Shown here: positions 16,615 through 25,761 of the stretch, piece after piece
Layout of the letters: every line of letters begins with the position of its first letter
Position numbering within the stretch: the stretch's first letter is position 1
DNA from: Phocaeicola barnesiae DSM 18169 = JCM 13652
GTDB taxonomy: Bacteria; Bacteroidota; Bacteroidia; Bacteroidales; Bacteroidaceae
Assembly: GCF_000374585.1 (NCBI RefSeq)
Contig: NZ_KB894643.1
Span: 150,773 to 214,772, forward strand
Direction: 5' to 3'
DNA length: 64,000 nt
Program-made: the position numbers and the translations under genes
Notes under the pieces: generated by a model
Seen by the model: only the letters and a program-made list of their open reading frames with translations
The model's database searches: none
What the model was told of the DNA's origin: nothing

Positions 16615-16775
16615 CCCCACCCCAAGCGACAGGACTGCCTGATGGGCCGTCAAGCCTGTGCAGTGCCGACAGGAAGCGCCGGAGCGAAAACCTTTCACCC
16701 AAAGGAAGATATGCCTCTGATGGAGAATCGGACCTACCGGACAAGCATTCAATCAGATATTGATTACCCCATGAA
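16615..16775. other. GC-rich non-coding block with several stem-loops (candidate structured RNA)
   Basis: This intergenic stretch is clearly richer in GC than the AT-rich spacers around it. It contains several potential hairpins: ACTGC/GCAGT around a TGATGG/CCGTCA stem, CCTTT-CACCC-AAAGG, and AATCA-GATAT-TGATT at 16751-16765. Short open frames cross it, but none looks like a known protein. It matches no riboswitch, tmRNA, RNase P or SRP consensus that I can recall. It may be an unannotated ncRNA or a dispersed repeat. Confidence 0.4.
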
Positions 16776-16792
16776 TAAAAATTCGGCACAAA

Positions 16793-16824
16793 TTTGCACA
16801 ATTCCCGCAAAAGCCTTACCTTTG
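16793..16824 (+). promoter_or_regulatory. Promoter of rplY
   Basis: TTTG (16793-16796), 20 bp, TACCTTTG (16817-16824): an excellent consensus match. It predicts a leader of about 95 nt before the rplY ATG. Confidence 0.85.
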
Positions 16825-16841
16825 CACCGCTTTTTTAAGCT

Positions 16842-16869
16842 CATCGTGTGATATACCACATCGTGTGAT
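16842..16869 (+). repeat. Tandem 11-bp direct repeat in the rplY leader
   Basis: CATCGTGTGAT occurs at 16842-16852 and again at 16859-16869, 17 bp apart, within the predicted 5' leader. The second copy can also fold on itself (CACA...TGTG). Confidence 0.7.
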
Positions 16870-16925
16870 GGCGAATTAAGCACAAGAAAATACTTAATTT
16901 AGAGTAACACAAAAAAATCAAAAAC

Positions 16926-17522
16926 ATGAAATCAATCGAAATCAAAGGTTCTTTAAGAACTGAAACTGGTAAGAAAGCTACCCGTGAACTGCGTAACAAC
17001 GACATCGTACCTTGCGTATTGTATGGTGTACAGAAAGATGAAAACGGAAATCCGGTTGCTACTCACTTCACTGTAACAACAGATGGTCTGCGTAACCTGG
17101 TATACACACCGCACATCTATGTAGTAGACTTGAACATCGATGGCAAAATCGTGAACGCTATCATGAAAGATATCCAGTTCCACCCTGTAACAGACAAGAT
17201 TCTTCACGTAGACTTCTACCAGATTGACGAAGCTAAGCCTATCGTAATGGAAGTTCCTGTTCAGTTGGAAGGTCTGGCTGAAGGTGTGAAAGCCGGTGGT
17301 AAATTGGCTCTTCAGATCCGTAAGCTGAAAGTGAAAGCTTTGTACAATGTTATTCCGGAACGTCTGGTTGTCAATGTAACTAACCTGGGTCTGGGTAAGA
17401 CTATCAAGGTAGGCGAACTGAACTACGAAGGTCTGGAACTGCTGAACGCAAAAGAAGCTGTGGTATGTGCCGTTAAATTGACTCGTGCCGCTCGTGGTGC
17501 TCAGGCTGCTGCAGGTAAATAA
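16926..17522 (+). CDS. rplY: 50S ribosomal protein L25 (general stress protein Ctc form)
   Basis: This 198-residue protein is the long TL5/Ctc form. The N-terminal 5S rRNA-binding domain (IKGSLRTETGKKATRELRN... ILHVDFYQI) is followed by the C-terminal Ctc beta domain (VPVQLEGLAEGVKAGG onward). Codon use shifts towards the set seen in highly expressed genes here (GGT, CGT, GCT). It is followed by pth, a pairing common across bacteria, and has a strong promoter with a repeat-containing leader. Confidence 0.95.
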   Translation: MKSIEIKGSLRTETGKKATRELRNNDIVPCVLYGVQKDENGNPVATHFTVTTDGLRNLVYTPHIYVVDLNIDGKIVNAIMKDIQFHPVTDKILHVDFYQIDEAKPIVMEVPVQLEGLAEGVKAGGKLALQIRKLKVKALYNVIPERLVVNVTNLGLGKTIKVGELNYEGLELLNAKEAVVCAVKLTRAARGAQAAAGK

Positions 17523-17556
17523 TCTGAATCTAACCTGAGTTTTCAAAATCCTTTCA

Positions 17557-18120
17557 ATGAAATATTTGATAGTAGGACTGGGGAATATCGGCGACGAGTA
17601 CCGTGAAACCCGTCATAATATAGGATTTATGGTATTGGACGCCCTAGCTAAGGCGTCCAATATTGTTTTTAAGGATGGCCGTTACGGAGCCACCACTACC
17701 CTTTCGGTAAAAGGCAGACAGCTCATCCTGCTTAAGCCTTCCACCTACATGAACCTGAGCGGAAATGCAGTCAGATACTGGATGCAGCAGGAAAAGATTC
17801 CGTTGGAGAATGTACTGGTAGTCGTGGACGATCTGGCATTGCCGTTCGGAAGCCTCCGTCTGAAAGGGAAAGGCAGTGACGCCGGACACAACGGACTGAA
17901 GCACATCGCGGCCACGTTAGGCACTCAGAACTACGCCCGCCTGCGTTTCGGAATCGGCAACGACTTTCCCAAGGGTGCCCAAGTGGATTACGTGCTGGGG
18001 AACTTCGATGAAGAAGACCGGAAACAGATGCCCGAACGGCTGGAACTGGCAGGCGAAATCATCAAGAGTTTCTGTCTGGCAGGCCTGAACCTCACCATGA
18101 ACCAATACAACAACAAATAA
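17557..18120 (+). CDS. pth: Peptidyl-tRNA hydrolase
   Basis: This 187-residue enzyme releases tRNA from prematurely dropped peptidyl-tRNA. The signature [18 protein letters not shown] contains catalytic H20, and Asn ligands appear in TYMNLSG and DAGHNGL. The conserved [11 protein letters not shown] segment is present. It lies 34 bp after rplY and two bases before the next start, so the three genes are probably one transcript. Confidence 0.95.
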   Translation: MKYLIVGLGNIGDEYRETRHNIGFMVLDALAKASNIVFKDGRYGATTTLSVKGRQLILLKPSTYMNLSGNAVRYWMQQEKIPLENVLVVVDDLALPFGSLRLKGKGSDAGHNGLKHIAATLGTQNYARLRFGIGNDFPKGAQVDYVLGNFDEEDRKQMPERLELAGEIIKSFCLAGLNLTMNQYNNK

Positions 18121-18122
18121 GT

Positions 18123-18548
18123 ATGGCTGAAGCTAGAATAGACAAGTGGTTATGGGCTGCACGTATCTTCAAGACTCGTACCATTGCAGCCGAAGCCTGT
18201 AAGAAAGGCCGTATCAGCATCAACGGCGCACAGGCTAAACCGGCCCGCATGATCAAGGCGGGCGACACCATCCAGGTACGGAAACCGCCTGTCACCTACT
18301 CTTTCAAGGTATTGCAGGCTATCGAAAAGCGTGTGGGAGCCAAACAGGTGCCCGAAGTCATGGAGAACGTGACCACCCCCGACCAATATGAACTGTTGGA
18401 AATGAACCGGATCAGCGGTTTCATCGACCGTGCCCGCGGTACCGGACGTCCGACCAAGAAAGACCGGCGTGACCTGGACGATTTCTTCACACCGGAATAC
18501 CTGGACGATCTGGAATTCGATTTCGACGATGAGGACGAAGATGTCTGA
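18123..18548 (+). CDS. S4-domain RNA-binding protein (Hsp15/HslR-like)
   Basis: This 141-residue protein has an N-terminal S4 domain (RIDKWLWAARIFKTRTIAAEACKKG, then ING), as in Hsp15, which binds stalled 50S subunits carrying nascent chain. The C-terminus contains GRPTKKDRRDLDDF, a phrase common in this family, and a strongly acidic tail rich in Asp/Glu. The start lies 2 bp beyond the pth stop, so it is translationally close-coupled. The partner assignment is by family. Confidence 0.85.
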   Translation: MAEARIDKWLWAARIFKTRTIAAEACKKGRISINGAQAKPARMIKAGDTIQVRKPPVTYSFKVLQAIEKRVGAKQVPEVMENVTTPDQYELLEMNRISGFIDRARGTGRPTKKDRRDLDDFFTPEYLDDLEFDFDDEDEDV

Positions 18549-18566
18549 AAATCCAACTACTTTTAT

Positions 18567-18574
18567 TATTTTTG
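18567..18574 (+). promoter_or_regulatory. -7 promoter box of valS
   Basis: TATTTTTG matches TAnnTTTG, 39 bp before the valS ATG. The -33 box is not clear. Confidence 0.5.
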
Positions 18575-18613
18575 CAACCGACAATCGGAAACATTTAAAA
18601 TAAGATATACACC

Positions 18614-21292
18614 ATGGAATTAGCAAGTAAGTACAATCCCGCTGACGTGGAGGGAAAATGGTACCAGTATTGGCTGGACAACAAACTTTTCAGTTCTAAA
18701 CCCGACGGACGTGAACCTTACACCGTCGTCATCCCGCCGCCAAACGTGACCGGAGTTCTCCACATGGGACACATGCTTAACAATACCATCCAAGATATTC
18801 TGGTACGCCGTGCCCGCATGATGGGCAAGAACGCCTGCTGGGTACCGGGTACCGACCACGCCTCCATCGCTACCGAAGCAAAGGTGGTGAACAAACTGGC
18901 ACAGCAAGGTATCAAGAAGACAGACCTGACCCGCGAAGAATTCCTGAAACATGCCTGGGCCTGGACAGAAGAACACGGTGGAATCATTCTGAAGCAGCTG
19001 CGCCGTCTGGGAGCATCCTGCGACTGGGACCGCACCGCTTTCACCATGGACGAGAAACGTAGCGCCAGTGTCATCAAGGTATTCGTCGACCTGTACAACA
19101 AGGGGCTCATCTACCGCGGCGTTCGTATGGTCAACTGGGACCCGAAAGCCCTGACTGCCCTTTCTGACGAGGAAGTGATCTATAAGGAAGAACACAGTAA
19201 ACTGTATTACCTGCGCTATTACGTTGCCAACGACGATATGAGCGGTGAAACCGGAGCAGAAGGCGAAGTGGTACACCGTGATGAACAGGGACGCCGCTAT
19301 GCCGTAGTAGCTACCACACGTCCGGAAACCATCATGGGCGATACGGCTATGTGTATCAACCCGAACGACTCGAAGAACCATTGGCTGAAAGGCAAACAGG
19401 TCATTGTACCGTTGGTAAACCGCGTAATTCCGGTCATCGAAGACGATTATGTTGACATCGAATTTGGTACCGGATGTCTGAAAGTCACTCCGGCCCACGA
19501 TGTGAACGACTACATGCTGGGTGAGAAATATAACCTGAAGTCTATCGATATCTTCAATGACAACGGTACTTTGAGCGAAGCTGCCGGCATGTATGTAGGT
19601 ATGGACCGTTTCGATGTACGTGCCCAGATAGAAAAAGACCTCGATGCCGCAGGACTGTTGGAAAAGGTGGAAGCCTATACCAATAAGGTAGGCTTCTCTG
19701 AACGTACCAACGTAGCCATCGAACCGAAGCTTTCCATGCAGTGGTTCCTGAAGATGAAACATTTTGCCGACATGGCTTTACCACCGGTCATGGAAGATGC
19801 CCTGAAGTTCTACCCGGCCAAATACAAGAACACCTACAAGTACTGGATGGAGAACATCAAGGACTGGTGTATCAGCCGTCAGCTGTGGTGGGGACACCGT
19901 ATTCCGGCTTACTTCTTACCACAAGGTGGTTTTGTTGTAGCCGAGACAGCCGAAAAAGCACTTGAACTGGCTAAAGAAAAGACCGGAAATCCAGATTTGA
20001 AGCTGGAAGACTTGCGTCAGGACGATGACTGTCTGGACACTTGGTTCTCTTCATGGCTGTGGCCGATTTCTCTGTTCGACGGTATCAACAACCCGGGCAA
20101 CGAAGAAATCAAATATTACTACCCGACTTCCGATTTGGTAACAGGTCCGGATATCATCTTCTTCTGGGTAGCCCGTATGATTATGGCAGGATACGAATAC
20201 ATGGGTGATATGCCGTTCAAGAATGTCTACTTTACGGGTATCGTACGCGACAAACTGGGACGTAAGATGTCAAAGTCACTCGGTAACTCCCCCGACCCGC
20301 TGGAACTGATCGACCGTTTCGGTGCCGACGGTGTACGTATGGGTATGATGTTGTCTGCTCCGGCAGGAAACGACATCCTCTTCGACGATGCATTGTGCGA
20401 ACAGGGACGTAACTTCAACAACAAGATATGGAATGCTTTCCGTCTGGTAAAAGGTTGGGAAGTAGCCGACATCGAACAGCCGGAATATGCCAAACTGGCT
20501 ACCGAATGGTTCGAAGCCATGCTGTCTAAGACAGCAGCCGAGGTAAACGACCTCTTCGGTAAATACCGTCTGAGCGAAGCGCTGATGGCAGTATACAAAC
20601 TGTTCTGGGACGAATTCTCAAGCTGGTACCTGGAAATGGTGAAACCGGCTTACGGCCAACCTATCGACAAGGTGACCTATGAAAAGACCTTGAATTTCTT
20701 CGATACCCTGCTGAAACTGCTGCATCCGTTCATGCCGTTCATCACCGAAGAACTGTGGCAGCACATCTACGACCGCAAGGAAGGCGAAAGTATCATGGTT
20801 CAGGTACTGCAGGTTTCAGAGACATACAACGAAGATATCATCGCACGTTTCGAAGCTGTGAAGGAAGTCATCGGTGGTATCCGTACCATCCGTCTGCAGA
20901 AGAACATTGCACAGAAAGAAGCGTTGTCACTGGAAGTAATAGGTGAAAACCCGGTAGAAGCGTTCAACGCCGTTATTGCCAAGTTGTGTAACCTGTCGGC
21001 TATCCAGACCGTTGCAACCAAAGCAGACGGTGCTGCAGCCTTCATGGTAGGTACGACCGAATATGCAGTACCTTTGGGGAACCTCATCAACGTGGAAGAA
21101 GAACTGAAGAAACTGGAAGCCGACCTGAAATACCAGGAAGGATTCCTGCAGAGCGTACTGAAGAAACTGAGCAACGAAAAATTCGTCAGCAAGGCTCCGG
21201 CCAACGTCATCGAAATGGAACGTAAGAAACAGGCCGATGCCGAAACGAAAATTGCCGCACTGAAAGAAAGCATCGCAGTGCTGAAGAAATAA
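18614..21292 (+). CDS. valS: Valyl-tRNA synthetase
   Basis: This 892-residue class I synthetase has the HIGH motif as HMGH (residues 50-53) and KMSKS at 551-555. The CP1 editing domain lies between them (around [13 protein letters not shown]). The anticodon domain and a C-terminal coiled-coil tRNA-binding arm (last ~65 residues, [11 protein letters not shown]...) follow. All expected domains are present and intact. Codon use is typical of a highly expressed gene. A strong terminator follows. Confidence 0.97.
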   Translation: MELASKYNPADVEGKWYQYWLDNKLFSSKPDGREPYTVVIPPPNVTGVLHMGHMLNNTIQDILVRRARMMGKNACWVPGTDHASIATEAKVVNKLAQQGIKKTDLTREEFLKHAWAWTEEHGGIILKQLRRLGASCDWDRTAFTMDEKRSASVIKVFVDLYNKGLIYRGVRMVNWDPKALTALSDEEVIYKEEHSKLYYLRYYVANDDMSGETGAEGEVVHRDEQGRRYAVVATTRPETIMGDTAMCINPNDSKNHWLKGKQVIVPLVNRVIPVIEDDYVDIEFGTGCLKVTPAHDVNDYMLGEKYNLKSIDIFNDNGTLSEAAGMYVGMDRFDVRAQIEKDLDAAGLLEKVEAYTNKVGFSERTNVAIEPKLSMQWFLKMKHFADMALPPVMEDALKFYPAKYKNTYKYWMENIKDWCISRQLWWGHRIPAYFLPQGGFVVAETAEKALELAKEKTGNPDLKLEDLRQDDDCLDTWFSSWLWPISLFDGINNPGNEEIKYYYPTSDLVTGPDIIFFWVARMIMAGYEYMGDMPFKNVYFTGIVRDKLGRKMSKSLGNSPDPLELIDRFGADGVRMGMMLSAPAGNDILFDDALCEQGRNFNNKIWNAFRLVKGWEVADIEQPEYAKLATEWFEAMLSKTAAEVNDLFGKYRLSEALMAVYKLFWDEFSSWYLEMVKPAYGQPIDKVTYEKTLNFFDTLLKLLHPFMPFITEELWQHIYDRKEGESIMVQVLQVSETYNEDIIARFEAVKEVIGGIRTIRLQKNIAQKEALSLEVIGENPVEAFNAVIAKLCNLSAIQTVATKADGAAAFMVGTTEYAVPLGNLINVEEELKKLEADLKYQEGFLQSVLKKLSNEKFVSKAPANVIEMERKKQADAETKIAALKESIAVLKK

Positions 21293-21324
21293 ACAGAAGA
21301 GGAAGAATCCTCAACTAATACAAC

Positions 21325-21395
21325 AAACGGATTATATAGAGAATCTCTGAAGAAAACATTCTTCTGGAATCATCCATATAATCCGTTTTTCTTTT
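21325..21395 (+). terminator. Terminator of valS
   Basis: A perfect 13-bp stem (21325-21337 with 21376-21388) encloses a long loop and is followed by a T-rich run. Confidence 0.85.
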
Positions 21396-21401
21396 TAACT
21401 G

Positions 21402-21494
21402 CTATCCTTTTTTCATCCTCTTATAAGCTATCGGCGACATTCCCATCACCTTACGAAAAAGACGAGAGAAATAATAAACCTTATTTTCGGGGGA
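21402..21494 (-). pseudogene. 3' remnant of an AraC-family regulator
   Basis: Read on the minus strand, the last 30 codons before a TAG stop encode a typical AraC C-terminal helix-turn-helix end: ENKVYYFSRLFRKVMGM, then SPIAYKRMKKG. Upstream of this the frame runs into a hairpin and no AraC-like sequence or start is found, so only the 3' tip is left. It differs from the end of the intact AraC gene at 38332-39183, so it is not a copy of it. The segment 21293-21651 has no other coding content. Confidence 0.7.
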
Positions 21495-21508
21495 ATATCT
21501 AAAGATAC

Positions 21509-21555
21509 AAAAAAGCCAACTAATTCGCAATACTTTGTGTATGAATTAGTTGGCT
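21509..21555 (-). terminator. Terminator at the end of the pilus operon
   Basis: A perfect 13-bp stem (21514-21526 with 21543-21555) is followed on the minus strand by T residues (21509-21513 read as T). It lies about 95 bp after the last pilus gene stop and may also stop transcripts from the other side. Confidence 0.75.
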
Positions 21556-21651
21556 AATTTTGTTATATTTACTGAATATCCCTACTTAGTATTTATCAGA
21601 TACCCAAAAACAAACACAAATTATTACCTCAAAGTATAATTTTAACCTAAA

Positions 21652-23091
21652 TCAGTTAAAAATAATAGAATTCATGATTTGCCACTCATGACGCGCATCA
21701 AGCACGAGTTCATTAGCAATGCTTAAATCGATAGGCTCATCCTCACCGTAATTCTGCGACTGGCTTTTTTCACCCATAGTATACAGTCTGTTGCGCACAA
21801 TACTGAAACACGTTTCCGTATCAATATTCTCCAGTTCCATAATCTCTGTACGTCCATCAACTCCTTCGGGTAGTGACACCAATGTACGATTCTCACCTGC
21901 TGTTTCGTAATTACGCAGAACAACATCCCAATACTTTATCACCTTTCCGCCCGCATCAAGCATCTGCATCTGGAATGTGGGAATACCCTCATCCACATCA
22001 TCCCGCAGCATTGCGATAGAAACCATGAAACTGTCGCCGAACACTGTTCCACGCGGCAGAGAAATCGTACCTTTCGGATAATTTTCCTCGTCCGTCTGCC
22101 AGTTGGTGTCAGCACTGTCCAGATAGCCGTCGCCATTGGCATCCAAAGGCAACAAAGCATTCTCCGTATTTCCGGGGAACCACTTGCACAAGTCTATTTC
22201 ATATACCGAAAAGGCATCCTTTTTCAACGAGCCTGCCAACACACAGTCATAGTCCGTAGCCGGATTCATGCCGTTTATCACATTATCCTTATGGAAATTC
22301 AGATTATCGTCCACACTGCGGAAACCTCCGAAAATCACCGTACGGTTCTCTTTGGTAGAAACCAGACGCAATTTAGCCACCTTTTTGCCGCCCGCCGTTA
22401 CCGGAATACGGGTGAAATAACCGAACGTACCTGCCACCTGACGGCGAGCCACCATCAAGCCATGTTCCACCTCTGTCTCAGAACTACGCTGCGACAGAAT
22501 AATCCCGTCCTTTACCCAAAAGACTTCCGCTCCGGCAAAGACTTCATCCACACTTCCGTTTTCAGGCACCGTAACCACCTCAGTATGATTGTAGTAGTCG
22601 CCCACTTCTATATCCTTGAACGGCTCATATCCTCCGTACGTACCCGCATGATAGCCTATCACGTACGCCATATAGTTTTTTCCTTCCTCCAGACATTCGT
22701 CACCCGTCAGAGTGACAGTGGCATAACGTCCCTGTCCTTCTTCCGTACTCCAGGGATAGCTTGCCTTATTGTCCGGGTTACTCCAGTTGTCGATAGTCCG
22801 TTTATACACCACCTTTGCGGGCGAAGCATATTCTATAATCAACAAAGCCAGCTTGTCGAACGTCTGTGTAGGAGTGACGCTCGATATAGGACGGCGCGAC
22901 GCCAAAGTACCTGGATTCACTCCCTCTCCTCCTTCGAAAAGCTCGCCCACACTTTCCACCACTACGGTGAAGGTCTGCTGCTGAGGCTTTTCAGTATTAA
23001 TGTCCGAAACCGAAGTGGTGTCGGTGCTGCATGATGACAGGAGAAGTGCTGCAATACCTAAAGCATATTTTATTTTTTCAAGCATAATCAC
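21652..23091 (-). CDS. Fimbrillin-type lipoprotein (stalk-like, last gene of pilus operon)
   Basis: This 479-residue protein has a lipoprotein signal with Cys at residue 21 (LLSSC). The maturation-type site reads TLASRRP (R66). The fimbrillin core includes ARRQVAGTFGYF, matching the R-Q-V-A-G phrase of the two stalk proteins at 31748 and 33270, and LPRGTVFGDSFM, matching their RGSVFGGEF segment. It ends in a short strand with Trp (HEWQIMNSI) that aligns loosely with the stalk tails but lacks the long Asp/Pro linker. It is likely a pilus subunit. Whether minor stalk or tip-proximal cannot be decided. Confidence 0.78.
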   Translation of the reverse strand: MIMLEKIKYALGIAALLLSSCSTDTTSVSDINTEKPQQQTFTVVVESVGELFEGGEGVNPGTLASRRPISSVTPTQTFDKLALLIIEYASPAKVVYKRTIDNWSNPDNKASYPWSTEEGQGRYATVTLTGDECLEEGKNYMAYVIGYHAGTYGGYEPFKDIEVGDYYNHTEVVTVPENGSVDEVFAGAEVFWVKDGIILSQRSSETEVEHGLMVARRQVAGTFGYFTRIPVTAGGKKVAKLRLVSTKENRTVIFGGFRSVDDNLNFHKDNVINGMNPATDYDCVLAGSLKKDAFSVYEIDLCKWFPGNTENALLPLDANGDGYLDSADTNWQTDEENYPKGTISLPRGTVFGDSFMVSIAMLRDDVDEGIPTFQMQMLDAGGKVIKYWDVVLRNYETAGENRTLVSLPEGVDGRTEIMELENIDTETCFSIVRNRLYTMGEKSQSQNYGEDEPIDLSIANELVLDARHEWQIMNSIIFN

Positions 23092-23097
23092 ATTTTA

Positions 23098-24792
23098 TTA
23101 ATTGTCATAACCGCCAATTTCTGTTTCTATAATGGTATTATCGTCCTGTCTGGTTACATCCCAACGACCGTCAAGGCTGATATTTCCTATGGCTATATTC
23201 GGTAATCTTAAATCAAGATTCTCCAACAGACTTGTCTCAAGAGGCCCTAATAATGAATTAACCAAGCCATCTACTCCACCGAGCAAACCAGAAAGCACGC
23301 CCGACAATATCCCATCGCCTGAAATTGCTGTAGTAAGTTTTTTAGCATCTAAAACTTTTGATAATGCAGTTTCTATATTAATAGTCTCACCTTTATCTTG
23401 TGGAGACGAATCAGTCAATTTAAGATTTAACAAATCATATTTCGTAGTATATCTCTGATTCGATTCCTGCGTATAAGCCAAAGACGTTTCTATATTGATC
23501 AATAGACCAGCAAGCAATGCATCATCTATTTCACTAACAGCAGGACGTAATACCTCAATTGCATTATTCAAACCATTAGCGTCCGTATCATGAACCTTAG
23601 CTTCTATCAGTGTGAAAGGTCCATTCAAAGAAGTGATGGTGAAATTAGGAGCTTTATCATTATCTTCTTTTACAGTAATATTTTCTATCAATAACGGATC
23701 ACTATAAGATTTAACTCTTCTATTCAAATCAATACTCTTTGCCAAAGCAACTTTAGCATCAATACTTCCTACTGTTGACCACGGATTCAGGATTTTATAT
23801 AATGCTGCTTCATTGTATGACCCAGATTTCAATTCATTATTCACCAATACTGTAACCTGCTCCAGAACAGCTTCATGCAAGGCATTCACCAAGTCCCCCA
23901 ACAGAATATTTACCAAACGGTCAACCACTGTTGTAAGAGGATATAACAGAATATCACCTAATAACGGTTCAAGAATCTTCGTAAGATTCGTTCTGAGTAC
24001 TCCCTTTACAATGTCGGTTGACAGTTGTCCATCCTTAATCTGGTCAACAATACTCTGTACCAACATTCCTACTGCATCTTTGGTGTCAATAAGATCTCTT
24101 GAGAAACAACTTTGCGACAGGAGTCTCTGCAGTACAATCTTCGGAGACGGATTATTTATATTAAAATCGGCAGCCCCCATATAAAAAGCATTCTGATAAA
24201 CAGAACCATCTGTCAATGAAGGATAGAAAGCCTGCGGTCCGGCACTCGGTAAATTTATGCGTACATTATCATATTCACCGTTACCTATATATACTATCTC
24301 AGAGTTATCTTCTTGATCAGTAAACTGATCTGTCATCATATTTCCGAGAAATACCACACGGTAATCACCTACTGGTAAGGTAACTGTTAGTTTTCCATTA
24401 TAATCATTACCATCAAGCGGCCAGATATGAGTCTGATTAACCAACCCACTCTGATTTGTCGCTTCAAATACAATTCCGAATGATGCGTCATTATTCGGGT
24501 TATAGTACATATATTTTTCATTCCCATCATCATCTTTTTCCTTCTTGAAAATCAAGAATCTCAAAGACTGAACGGCTGTACTTTCCCCAATCACCAATCC
24601 TCGGGAAAGGTCATACGTGGTCGGCATCAGGTTAGCCACAAAATACCCTTCAGGAACTTCCGTTTCATTACCTGTACCTTGCTCAGTTCCGTTTTCAGGT
24701 AGATCCTCTTTCTCACACCCGGTGAAAGCAAATGATGCACACATCAGCATCAATAACCATCTATTGTATTTCATTTTCATAATCATATCCAA
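23098..24792 (-). CDS. Fimbrial accessory lipoprotein with helix-rich insertion
   Basis: This 564-residue protein has a lipoprotein signal (Cys at residue 26, AFTGC) and a Ser-Arg site at S63-R64 (TYDLSRGLV) in the position seen in the other subunits. An N-terminal fimbrillin-like beta domain (LPVGDYRVVFLGN, ending NAFYMGAADF) is followed by a long stretch of amphipathic helices (about residues 235-330, KILEPLLGDILLYPLTTVVD and neighbours) and a Gly/Leu-rich segment near 500. That helical part is unlike ordinary fimbrillins. It may be a tip or shaft-cap protein; no function is assigned. Codon use is AT-rich. Confidence 0.65.
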   Translation of the reverse strand: MDMIMKMKYNRWLLMLMCASFAFTGCEKEDLPENGTEQGTGNETEVPEGYFVANLMPTTYDLSRGLVIGESTAVQSLRFLIFKKEKDDDGNEKYMYYNPNNDASFGIVFEATNQSGLVNQTHIWPLDGNDYNGKLTVTLPVGDYRVVFLGNMMTDQFTDQEDNSEIVYIGNGEYDNVRINLPSAGPQAFYPSLTDGSVYQNAFYMGAADFNINNPSPKIVLQRLLSQSCFSRDLIDTKDAVGMLVQSIVDQIKDGQLSTDIVKGVLRTNLTKILEPLLGDILLYPLTTVVDRLVNILLGDLVNALHEAVLEQVTVLVNNELKSGSYNEAALYKILNPWSTVGSIDAKVALAKSIDLNRRVKSYSDPLLIENITVKEDNDKAPNFTITSLNGPFTLIEAKVHDTDANGLNNAIEVLRPAVSEIDDALLAGLLINIETSLAYTQESNQRYTTKYDLLNLKLTDSSPQDKGETINIETALSKVLDAKKLTTAISGDGILSGVLSGLLGGVDGLVNSLLGPLETSLLENLDLRLPNIAIGNISLDGRWDVTRQDDNTIIETEIGGYDN

Positions 24793-24799
24793 CTAAAAG

Positions 24800-25729
24800 T
24801 TAATAATTATCCTGCCATCCATCCCAGATATGATCTTCCAGATGAATGCCGCCACCACTGCCAGAGAAATCTACTGTAAAACCTCCTTCCGAACCTTCAC
24901 CACCATTGCCTAATGTCAGCCATGTAACCTGATTAGGATAGATAGGAATACTGCCTTCGGAAGATTTCAATGGATATCTTGTTTCAGCTCCGGATGTTGT
25001 AGTAATTTTTAAGAAATTCGTATCTCCATTGTCATCTGTAATATCCTCCTGCGGCAACAGATTGATACGTATTCTTGTTTCCGAACTTGTCAACTGGTCA
25101 GAAGTAAGTGTTCTAGTCAACGTTAAATCTGTATCAGAAAACACCTCGCCTCCCGTTCCGTCATGGAAATACATATACTGCTTACCATTAACTTGGAGAG
25201 TTACTTCACTCAGCTGCATATTCCTGATTCTTATTTCAATAGCACCATTCTGACGTGTCAGTACGGCATTGAAATCAGTATTCGAAACCGTAGGTCTTAT
25301 TGTAAGAACATCTCTGAATATCTCGTAGCCATATTGCGTTCCTTCGCCCTGATATTGTGTTTTGGCTTCATTATAAGAAGGATCTGATTCTGTACTACCT
25401 GTAGTAATTTCATATGCTTGTTCTGATGGTACAGCCAAAAGTACCACCTTATACTCCTGACCTGAGGTCAGTCCGTCAATTGTCAAGACTGAGGTCAGCG
25501 GGCCGTCGCTCAAATAGCTACCGTCACTGTTATATACATAATATTTTCCTGTGTATCTTTCTTCAGGATATTCTACGACAGCTCTTGAAGAAGCCTGTTC
25601 TATTCCGCTACTGATGCTGATGCTTACCTCACCATTCTCCTGTAACACTTCACTGCTCTTGTCGCATGCAAAGAGCGACATTACAAGCATGAAGCAGAAC
25701 GACAGTCTGGTTATAACATTTTGTCTCAT
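24800..25729 (-). CDS. Small fimbrial lipoprotein (tip-like)
   Basis: This 309-residue protein has a lipoprotein signal with Cys22 (SLFAC) and a Ser-Arg pair at 48-49 (EQASSRAVV). The rest is beta-rich: YTGKYYVYNSDGSYL, TSGQEYKVVLLAVP and RQNGAIEIRIRNM resemble Mfa/FimB-type repeats. A Gly/Ser-rich stretch precedes the C-terminal DHIWDGWQD. It lacks the stalk tail, so a minor or tip role is inferred. It lies 7 bp upstream of the next gene in the operon. Confidence 0.68.
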   Translation of the reverse strand: MRQNVITRLSFCFMLVMSLFACDKSSEVLQENGEVSISISSGIEQASSRAVVEYPEERYTGKYYVYNSDGSYLSDGPLTSVLTIDGLTSGQEYKVVLLAVPSEQAYEITTGSTESDPSYNEAKTQYQGEGTQYGYEIFRDVLTIRPTVSNTDFNAVLTRQNGAIEIRIRNMQLSEVTLQVNGKQYMYFHDGTGGEVFSDTDLTLTRTLTSDQLTSSETRIRINLLPQEDITDDNGDTNFLKITTTSGAETRYPLKSSEGSIPIYPNQVTWLTLGNGGEGSEGGFTVDFSGSGGGIHLEDHIWDGWQDNY

Positions 25730-25761
25730 ATATACTATTGTTTAATCTATTGAACACTCAT

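Noticed and set aside
16528..16810. Minus-strand frames across the GC-rich block after the DUF3276 gene
   Set aside because: Two overlapping frames with no recognisable protein; the region looks like structured non-coding DNA instead.
16825..16925. Riboswitch in the rplY leader
   Set aside because: No known riboswitch consensus is seen; only a direct repeat and short hairpins.
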